Part shown: one piece after another, positions 20,925 through 26,442 of the stretch | Layout of the letters: each line of letters opens with the position of its first letter | Numbering within the stretch: position 1 is the first letter of the stretch | From: Autumnicola edwardsiae | GTDB taxonomy: Bacteria; Bacteroidota; Bacteroidia; Flavobacteriales; Flavobacteriaceae | Direction of reading: 5' to 3' | Assembly: GCF_031846505.1 (NCBI RefSeq) | Contig: NZ_JAVRHP010000047.1 | Span: forward strand, 1 to 26,442 | Length of the DNA: 26,442 nucleotides | Notes under the pieces: generated by a model | The model's database searches: none | Told to the model about the DNA's origin: nothing | What the model saw: only the letters and a program-made list of their open reading frames with translations | Position numbers and translations under genes: made by a program

Positions 20925-22200
20925 AAATCAGCTTTAATAATCCATAATAAGTTTCTGGATGGGAATACTCCGAAAAATCCTGATTTTTAAACACAGCTCT
21001 GAACGTACCGCCAACTTCCCGCACCTGGTTTAACGCTTTTTTCACATCTTCAAACGCTTGTTCTGGCTTAACATTTTCAAAAACGCTCGAATTAAAAATG
21101 TAAGGATGTACAAGTAATGGAGTGGTCACTTCCATATTAATATCGTAAAACAAAAAAGGTGTGCAAGTCCCGGCCCGAAATCCCAATGCATCTGGATATC
21201 CCATAGAGAAATCGTTCCTTACCTCCAGCTCCACCAAATTATTATAATTTTCAGGCAAAGAAAGATCATGACTGGAATTAAGCGAATATTCCAGGGAACT
21301 GTGAATTATATTTTCCATCCTTAACTTCTCCATTCTAAGTGTTTTTATATCCCTCACGGCATAATAGCCCTGGAGTAAACCCACTTTAGCATAATCCCCC
21401 ACATATTTTATTACCGATCTGTACGGAATGCGATTGTGATTAATATTGCGATCGTGTATCGTAAAGTCACTTAACTGAAACATAAAATACATTTTTAGCT
21501 TATGGACTTTTATAAAAGCTATCAGATCTTCAAAAATATTAAATGGATCATTCCTGATCTTAAAAGCAACCTTAAGCCTGTCAAAAACCTTCCCGAGACT
21601 AAAACTGAAAAAATCACGCTGCATGCCTGCTATACTACGAAGAATCCCTTTGTTTTTATACCCAAAAACGTGCTCTACAGCTACAATGGCAGTCGATTCA
21701 AACTTTCGGGGTGGCACCTCCATGGCCGGGAATCTTTCTGCGAGCACATTACGGAATTTGAGTGCCCATTTATCCACTACAGGAGAGTTAAGGAAACCTT
21801 TTTGATAAGCGAGACTTTCTGCTACAGGAAAGCGTTCTGCCTCGTCTTTCACATGCGGCACATATTCTTCATACCTGCTCAAAAGAAAAAAAGAGGATGC
21901 AAAAATATCGAAAGGCAAGGCACTGGCTTCTGAAACCGGAAAAAAACAAACCGAGTCTTCCCAGGGCAATACTTTTACTTCAACTTCAGAAAAACCCTGC
22001 TCCATAAGAAGATCTACTCTCTGGAAAAACAATTCGTTCCCAAGAGCCTGTTTTCCATAAGACAATTTCATCCCGTCGTGGGCTATAAATTCTTCTATTT
22101 TAGAGGTGAACTTTACAGTTATACCTAAAACCCCCGTACAAATGTGTTTAAAAATGTAGATAATTCGGGGAGTTATTTTTTGGGTATAAATGAGTAGCAT
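20911..22200 (-). CDS. Polysaccharide deacetylase-like protein, probably lacking catalytic residues
   Basis: A 429-residue protein starting MLLIYTQKITPRIIYIFKHI, the usual opening of a flavobacterial polysaccharide-deacetylase-like family; an upstream in-frame start would overlap radC, so this one is preferred. An N-terminal alpha/beta region (to about 165; ALPFDIFASSFFLLSRYEEY at 95-114) precedes a NodB-like barrel. Family-typical segments remain (FSMGYPDALGFRAGTCTPFL at 331-350), but the metal and catalytic positions I expect are replaced: the usual T-D-I-D reads VAVEHV (173-178), the usual H-P-S reads LLQGYY (275-280), and the usual S-R-Q-H reads NSSH (308-311). It lies 10 bases after radC and overlaps the yjjG-like gene by 14 bases. 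Confidence 0.72.
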   Translation of the reverse strand: MLLIYTQKITPRIIYIFKHICTGVLGITVKFTSKIEEFIAHDGMKLSYGKQALGNELFFQRVDLLMEQGFSEVEVKVLPWEDSVCFFPVSEASALPFDIFASSFFLLSRYEEYVPHVKDEAERFPVAESLAYQKGFLNSPVVDKWALKFRNVLAERFPAMEVPPRKFESTAIVAVEHVFGYKNKGILRSIAGMQRDFFSFSLGKVFDRLKVAFKIRNDPFNIFEDLIAFIKVHKLKMYFMFQLSDFTIHDRNINHNRIPYRSVIKYVGDYAKVGLLQGYYAVRDIKTLRMEKLRMENIIHSSLEYSLNSSHDLSLPENYNNLVELEVRNDFSMGYPDALGFRAGTCTPFLFYDINMEVTTPLLVHPYIFNSSVFENVKPEQAFEDVKKALNQVREVGGTFRAVFKNQDFSEYSHPETYYGLLKLIYEIE

Positions 22201-22210
22201 GCAAGAAAAA

Positions 22211-22909
22211 TTAGAGAATACCTTCGTCTGCGAAGCTAAAGTAGGATTTTTCAGTAACAATAATATGGTCCAGGACCTTTATGTCCAAACTTTCAGAGGC
22301 TGTTTTTAGTTTTTTGGTCAGCTGCTTGTCAGCCTCACTTGGATTAAGGTTTCCAGAAGGATGGTTATGAGCCAGAATAATAGCAGTCGCTCCCAATTCC
22401 AGCGCTTTTTTAAGAGTTATTCTTACATCTACCAGTGTACCGGTGATTCCTCCTTTACTTAATTGGAGTTGATCGAGTACCTTATTGGAATTGTTTAAAT
22501 AAACAATCCAAAATTCCTCATGGGGCAATTCGCCAATTATCGGCTGCATTAATTCAAAAACAGAATTACTGGAAGTGATCTTCTTTCTGTCCAATGCCTC
22601 CTCTACCCTTCTCCTTCTTCCCAGCTCCAGGGCCGCTACAATTGTAATAGCCTTTGCCGTTCCAATCCCTTTAAACTCGCAGAGTTGAGTTATGCTTAGC
22701 CGCCCGAGTTCACTCAAATTGTTTTTTGTTGAAGCCAGAATTCGTTTACTCAATTCAACAGCACTTTCGGTTCTGTTTCCCGATCCAATAAGAATGGCAA
22801 TAAGTTCTGAATCGCTTAGGCTAACCCTTCCTTTCTGAAGTAGTTTCTCCCGCGGACGGTCGCCCTCGGCCCAGTTTTTTATGCTGAATTTTTCACTTTC
22901 TCTGGTCAT
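22211..22909 (-). CDS. radC: RadC family JAMM/MPN domain protein
   Basis: A 232-residue protein. The N-terminus (KNWAEGDRPREKLLQKG, then a helix-hairpin-helix-like LCEFKGIGTAKAITIVAALE) is followed by the MPN domain with an intact JAMM zinc motif: Glu131 or 132 in PHEEFWIVYLN, then HNHPSGNLNPSEAD (181-194) with His181, His183 and Asp194. RadC was named for DNA repair, but that role is doubtful and the biochemical function is unsettled. A TATCTTTA (22924-22917), one base off the -7 consensus, ends seven bases before the start. Confidence 0.92.
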   Translation of the reverse strand: MTRESEKFSIKNWAEGDRPREKLLQKGRVSLSDSELIAILIGSGNRTESAVELSKRILASTKNNLSELGRLSITQLCEFKGIGTAKAITIVAALELGRRRRVEEALDRKKITSSNSVFELMQPIIGELPHEEFWIVYLNNSNKVLDQLQLSKGGITGTLVDVRITLKKALELGATAIILAHNHPSGNLNPSEADKQLTKKLKTASESLDIKVLDHIIVTEKSYFSFADEGIL

Positions 22910-22967
22910 TGTACGTTAAAGATAGAAAATGCTTTTATTACAACGCACCAAAACCTCTGGAAATGAA

Positions 22968-24326
22968 TTATTCCTTTATCCAGGTTTTTACTTCTTCGAA
23001 ATCCAACCCACCATAATTCCCACTGCTCATTAGAAGAAGTACAACATTATTAAAATCCATATTTTTTAACGTCGAGTAAAGCTGAAGCGGATCGGTATAT
23101 ACTTCAAGATCAGTATTCTTAAATGCCGAAAAAATTTGTTCTTTAGAAATAGACTGAAGTTTCTTCAGTTTTACAGCTTCAGGAGAATAAAACACCAGCG
23201 CTTCATCGGCGGCATCGAGACTTCCTGCATACTGCTTTAAAAATTCTGAATTTAAACTACTGTATGTATGCAACTCAAGGCAGGCCACTACTTTTCGGGT
23301 CGAAAATTGCTCTTTTACCGCTGCCGTAGTAGCTTTAACTTTGGAAGGACTGTGGGCAAAATCCTTAAATATAACACCCGAAGCTGATTCGGCTATTTTT
23401 TCCAATCGCTTTGATGCTCCTTTAAAGGTGGCTATCGCCTCATAAAACTCGGCTTCATCAACGCCCATGTGCTGGCAAATCCACTTTGCACCTGCAAGGT
23501 TACTCAGGTTATGTTTTCCAAAAATCTCCAGGGGCATTTCACCTTCCGGTGTGTTTAAAACAGTTTTCCCTTCTTCTATAGAATATTCGGGAGTCCGGTA
23601 AGGATGTTTTCTTATTGGATTTTTTGTTTCTTCAGCAATTTTCTGCAGTTCTGTATCTTCTTCGTTGTATACTAAAATTCCTCCGTTCACGATCGAATCA
23701 ACAAAAATTTCAAACTGCTCCACATAGCCTTGATAATCTGGAAAAACATTAATGTGGTCCCAGGCTATACCACTAAGTAAAGCGATATTAGGCTGATATA
23801 GATGAAATTTAGGTCTTTTGTCTATTGCAGAAGATAAATATTCGTCTCCTTCTATAACAATAAAATCGTTCTCCTCTGTTAAGTGTACAGAATTTGAGTA
23901 ACCTTCCAAAGCGGCACCAACCATAAAATCTACAGCCTTGTCGTGATATTGCATCACATGAAGGATCATAGATGTTATACTTGTTTTGCCATGAGACCCG
24001 CCAATAACCACTCTTGTCTTATTTTTAGATTGTTCAAATAAGAATTCGGGATAAGAATAGATTTGGAGTCCGAGTTCCCGGGCTTTCTCTAATTCAGGAT
24101 TATCCTCCTTCGCATGCATACCTAAAATAACAGCATCCAGTTCAGCATTAATTTTAGAGGGAAACCAGCCATCTTCCCCGGGCAGGATATTTTTCTTCTG
24201 AAGTTTAGACCTGGAAGGCTCAAAAATAGCATCGTCACTACCTGTTATCTCGTAACCCTTATCTTTTAATGCTATTGCCAGTGCATGCATGGCGCTACCG
24301 CCAATTGCGATAAAATGAAGTTTCAT
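22968..24326 (-). CDS. mpl: UDP-N-acetylmuramate:L-Ala-gamma-D-Glu-meso-DAP ligase (Mpl), Mur ligase family
   Basis: A 452-residue cytoplasmic ATP-dependent ligase that reattaches recycled murein tripeptide to UDP-MurNAc. The start MKLHFIAIGGSAMHALAIAL is the Mpl/MurC-type glycine-rich motif; a GTG five codons upstream is also possible but unlikely. The P-loop is IGGSHGKTSITSMI (108-121), followed by NDFIVIEGDEYLSSAIDKRP, LSGIAWDHINVFPDYQGYVE and the C-terminal-domain segment DFAHSPSKVKATTAAVKEQF. It is 58 bases upstream of radC. MurC itself would normally lie in a separate dcw cluster, which favours Mpl here. Confidence 0.9.
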   Translation of the reverse strand: MKLHFIAIGGSAMHALAIALKDKGYEITGSDDAIFEPSRSKLQKKNILPGEDGWFPSKINAELDAVILGMHAKEDNPELEKARELGLQIYSYPEFLFEQSKNKTRVVIGGSHGKTSITSMILHVMQYHDKAVDFMVGAALEGYSNSVHLTEENDFIVIEGDEYLSSAIDKRPKFHLYQPNIALLSGIAWDHINVFPDYQGYVEQFEIFVDSIVNGGILVYNEEDTELQKIAEETKNPIRKHPYRTPEYSIEEGKTVLNTPEGEMPLEIFGKHNLSNLAGAKWICQHMGVDEAEFYEAIATFKGASKRLEKIAESASGVIFKDFAHSPSKVKATTAAVKEQFSTRKVVACLELHTYSSLNSEFLKQYAGSLDAADEALVFYSPEAVKLKKLQSISKEQIFSAFKNTDLEVYTDPLQLYSTLKNMDFNNVVLLLMSSGNYGGLDFEEVKTWIKE

Positions 24327-24340
24327 AAGGCAAATTTTCA

Positions 24341-24348
24341 CAAATGTA
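24341..24348 (-). promoter_or_regulatory. -7 promoter element of mpl
   Basis: TACATTTG on the minus strand matches TAnnTTTG at all fixed positions and ends 14 bases before the mpl ATG, giving a leader of roughly eight bases. No clear TTG is seen at the -33 position. No Shine-Dalgarno lies in between. Confidence 0.5.
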
Positions 24349-24389
24349 AATTAATTATTTGCTGAAGGAAAATCTTCCTAAAAAGTTTA

Positions 24390-24414
24390 CACTGAAAAAT
24401 GGCAATTTTTGACC
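24390..24414. repeat. Partial copy of the rpsJ-rplC repeat end
   Basis: CACTGAAAAATGGCAATTTT followed by TGACC repeats the right end of the element at 10646-10770 (10747-10770) with one extra base and two or three substitutions near the tip. It keeps the inverted symmetry (TGAAAAAT / ATTTTTGA). The two copies diverge sharply beyond this stretch, so this is a solo end or a separate small palindrome of the same family. Confidence 0.5.
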
Positions 24415-24584
24415 ATTAAAATGCTCTGGAATAAATTTAAAACCACTTTTTAATGGTGACACTTCTATAACATCATTAAAATGATTTCATGTACCTACTA
24501 TAATTATAGATTCTTTAAAAATCACACCAGATATTACATTTCATAATTTTTGTTTAATTTGTGCCCCGAAAAACAACAGTATTT

Positions 24585-24718
24585 GGTTTAATTTTTTGAA
24601 AAAAAACATGCAGAATAATTTTTCGGCACCAATAATTATTAAACCCTGAAAGATTTCGCTGCGTATTGTTAAAAATTATTCCAATCTTTGCTCTTCATTT
24701 TTTAAACCAAATTAAACC
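24585..24718. promoter_or_regulatory. Cluster of TTAAACC motifs upstream of the surface protein gene
   Basis: Four copies of TTAAACC in 134 bases: inverted at 24585-24591, direct at 24639-24645, 24702-24708 and 24712-24718. The last two are ten bases apart, one helical turn. The outer copies also make inverted repeats ATTTGGTTTAA (24581-24591) and TTAAACCAAAT (24702-24712). The pattern looks like operator sites for a regulator, but none is known to me for this motif. Confidence 0.35.
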
Positions 24719-24751
24719 TAAAATTATTAGTTGAATTTTAACACCTAGCCT

Positions 24752-26442
24752 ATGCAAAATTTTACTTTAGGTAGAAAAGGAAAAGCATTTTCCATTTTTG
24801 CCTTTATTTTATTAATCGGAAACTTGCCCTCTATGTATGGGCAATGCCCTACGGTAACTGATGAAGAGCAGTCTTTTTGCTATTTATCCACTGTTGCCGA
24901 ACTTGAGGCGACAGCCGCAAGTGGAACTACCTTAAGATGGTATAGAACTGCTACTTCCAGCACTCCAATTCCTGAGAATGAATTGCTGCAAGATGGAATT
25001 TATTTCGCCGGTAATCAATCTCGTACATGCACTGAAAGAGTTCGTTTAGAAGTGTTTGTAGATGAATTTGAAGCACCTGAAGCACAATTTGGAAATATTT
25101 TTGCTCCATGTATTTTTCCTGATGATGACATTCCAAATGAGGATGCTACAGTTCAAGATTTAATAAATAATACTAATGGTAATAATGTAGAGGTTTTTGC
25201 TGAAGAATTTGGTGAAAATGCTTTAGCACCTAGCGATCCTTTACAATCGGGAAATTCCTATTTTATAGGTCAAAGAAATCCAGAGTCTAATTGTAGATCC
25301 ATTAGAATTGCAATTAGATATGAACCTTTAACAGCTCCAGCTCCAACAGGAGAAGCAGTTCAAACATTTTGTCCTACTGCAACAGTAGCAGATCTTTTGG
25401 TTGAAGCTACTTCTGAATTCTCTCAGGGATTTAGAATTTATGCAACTTCCACATCTTTTCCGGCCCTGGCAAGTAACACTCCTTTAGTAAATGGGGAAAC
25501 TTATTACGCCAGTCAAATTGTAAATAGAGAAGGTAGAAATGCTCCCCCTTGCGAAAGCACAGATCGTTTTGAAATAGAAGTAGACCTTGCTTTTGAAAGT
25601 ATAAACGAAAACGATCCACAGGTATTTTGCGTAGATAATGAGACAACCCCTACGATAGCAGATTTAGAAGCCAGGACAGGAAATAGCCCTTTCTTTGCAG
25701 ATGCTGAATTCACAGAGTTACTAGAATCTTCTGCATTGTTAATTGACGATGAAGATTACTTCACAGCTAATGGTGAAGACGATAATTGTATAGCAGAAAG
25801 ATTTGTAGTAGACTTACAAGAAACTTTAGATCTGGGAGATGATATAAACGAAACTATTTGCATAACAGAACTGGAAAATATAGATCCTCAAAATCCACAA
25901 GGTTCGTTAGTTACCTTAACTCAAAGATTTGCAGAATTACTACTAAGAATTGAAGGTTTAGAACTAGAAGATATAAGTTTTAACAACTTTACTAACAGTA
26001 GCCTTTTAGAATTAGTTGAACAGTTTGAAGAATCTCCAACTGGTACATTTTCAACAACCTTCACCTTAACCGATGGTGAATGTTCTAGTAGTGTTAATAT
26101 TTCATTAACTATATTACCTGCAACTCCTGCAGATGCGGGTGATATTACAGATCAGGAGCTTTGCCTAAGTGAAGACACTATCAACCTCTTCGATTTTCTA
26201 AGTCTAGACCCTGATGATAGAGGTATATTTACTGATGAAGATGGAGATGAAATCGTTGATGGTGATTTCACCCCTTCTACAACAGGCTCTTTTGAAATTA
26301 GATATACGGTAGATTCAGCAAATGAAGGAACAGCTTGTATTACCGGCTCGAACTTTACAGATTTTAATGTGACAGTAATTAATGAAAGCGAAGCTGTCGT
26401 TGAAGATATTGCTGACTTCGATACTTGTACTCAAGCAAGCAC
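24752..26442 (+). CDS. Large secreted surface protein with tandem Cys-containing beta modules, 3' end outside window
   Basis: An uninterrupted frame of 563 codons runs off the right edge. Residues 1-31 are a signal peptide (basic start, hydrophobic 13-24, cleavage near YGQ). The rest is acidic and falls into divergent modules of about 70-95 residues, roughly 32-104, 107-192, 195-279, 280-359, 360-455 and 456-543, with a seventh beginning. Modules tend to start near a Cys (FC or LC context; 43, 207, 293, 370, 471) and end near another (93, 181, 267, 346, 444, 529). Patterns such as LRWYRTATSSTPIPENELL with DGIYFAGNQS recur as FRIYATSTSFPAL with NGETYYASQ. Such Ig-like repeats are typical of huge flavobacterial adhesins exported by the type IX system, whose sorting domain would be at the unseen C-terminus. 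Confidence 0.85.
   Translation, partial: MQNFTLGRKGKAFSIFAFILLIGNLPSMYGQCPTVTDEEQSFCYLSTVAELEATAASGTTLRWYRTATSSTPIPENELLQDGIYFAGNQSRTCTERVRLEVFVDEFEAPEAQFGNIFAPCIFPDDDIPNEDATVQDLINNTNGNNVEVFAEEFGENALAPSDPLQSGNSYFIGQRNPESNCRSIRIAIRYEPLTAPAPTGEAVQTFCPTATVADLLVEATSEFSQGFRIYATSTSFPALASNTPLVNGETYYASQIVNREGRNAPPCESTDRFEIEVDLAFESINENDPQVFCVDNETTPTIADLEARTGNSPFFADAEFTELLESSALLIDDEDYFTANGEDDNCIAERFVVDLQETLDLGDDINETICITELENIDPQNPQGSLVTLTQRFAELLLRIEGLELEDISFNNFTNSSLLELVEQFEESPTGTFSTTFTLTDGECSSSVNISLTILPATPADAGDITDQELCLSEDTINLFDFLSLDPDDRGIFTDEDGDEIVDGDFTPSTTGSFEIRYTVDSANEGTACITGSNFTDFNVTVINESEAVVEDIADFDTCTQAS

Larger units (their letters stand above)
24327..24751. other. 425-base divergent intergenic region between mpl and the surface protein gene
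   Basis: Very A/T-rich, with no credible gene. It contains the mpl -7 element (24348-24341), a partial copy of the rpsJ-rplC repeat (24390-24414), an 11-bp stem with two bulged bases formed by 24561-24573 and 24619-24629 (GTGCC..GAAAAA with TTTTTCGGCAC), and four TTAAACC motifs (inverted at 24585-24591; direct at 24639-24645, 24702-24708 and 24712-24718). A weak AATCTTTG lies at 24683-24690, the best but imperfect -7 candidate for the downstream gene. Confidence 0.5.

Noticed and set aside
21502..21933. 143-codon plus-strand open frame
   Set aside because: Antisense to the deacetylase-like gene, no promoter, no recognisable domain.
24341..24418. Site-specific recombination or attachment site upstream of mpl
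   Set aside because: The palindrome has no neighbouring integrase or duplicated flank; it is explained better as a partial copy of the repeat.
24355..24483. 42-codon minus-strand frame upstream of mpl ending NFLGRFSFSK
   Set aside because: It reads protein-like but has no ATG and contains the repeat end; too short and unsupported for a gene or pseudogene call.
25431..25713. Minus-strand open frames inside the surface protein gene
   Set aside because: The plus frame is continuous for 563 codons with a signal peptide and repeating modules; these are antisense shadows.
1..26442. tRNA, rRNA, CRISPR, integrase, toxin-antitoxin or defence genes
   Set aside because: None was seen by eye in either strand; no regularly spaced repeats and no cloverleaf-like sequence with conserved T-loop were noticed, though a covariance-model scan was not possible.

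Overview
The window is a stretch of a flavobacterial chromosome (phylum Bacteroidota, probably family Flavobacteriaceae; genus not assigned). The evidence is the gene order rpsL-rpsG-fusA-rpsJ-rplC without tuf, Bacteroidota-type promoters (TTG, about 19-21 bases, TAnnTTTG), start codons mostly lacking Shine-Dalgarno sequences, flavobacterial families such as DUF5723, and a large secreted repeat protein of the gliding/type IX secretion kind at the right edge. There is no rRNA, tRNA, CRISPR array, phage or intact transposase.

Left half (1-14230, minus strand): a fused str-S10-spc ribosomal operon, in transcription order rpsL, rpsG, fusA, rpsJ, rplC, rplD, rplW, rplB, rpsS, rplV, rpsC, rplP, rpmC, rpsQ, rplN, rplX, rplE, rpsN, rpsH, rplF, rplR, rpsE, rpmD, rplO, secY, infA and rpmJ (cut by the left edge). 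A near-consensus promoter lies before rpsL and a second one before rpmJ. Most genes are 20 bases or less apart. The exceptions are rpsG-rpsL (81 bases), rpsJ-rplC (201), rpsH-rpsN (60) and infA-rpmJ (120). The rpsJ-rplC gap holds the most interesting structure: a ~125-base block with imperfect 13-base terminal inverted repeats, a terminator-like perfect 13-bp hairpin inside, and a second partial copy of one end upstream of mpl. It looks like a dispersed repeat lodged in, or adopted as, a transcription attenuator between S10 and L3.

Middle (14383-22909): rlmB (plus, probably leaderless mRNA), a rhomboid protease with no ATG start (minus), rarA (plus), then minus-strand genes: a lipoprotein, a DUF5723 envelope protein and a conserved exported protein that probably form one transcript, a YjjG-type nucleotidase overlapping a polysaccharide-deacetylase-like gene whose expected catalytic residues appear lost, and radC.

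Right end (22968-26442): mpl (peptidoglycan recycling ligase, minus), a 425-base intergenic region with a cluster of TTAAACC motifs, and the first 563 residues of a large secreted repeat protein (plus) that continues past the window.

No defence or otherwise new multigene system is visible. The unexplained signals are intergenic or sub-gene in scale: the repeat/attenuator, misplaced GGGAGG motifs in two ribosomal leaders, a duplicated start region before rpmJ, a possible pseudoenzyme, a homopolymer in a signal peptide, and repeated motifs before the surface protein.
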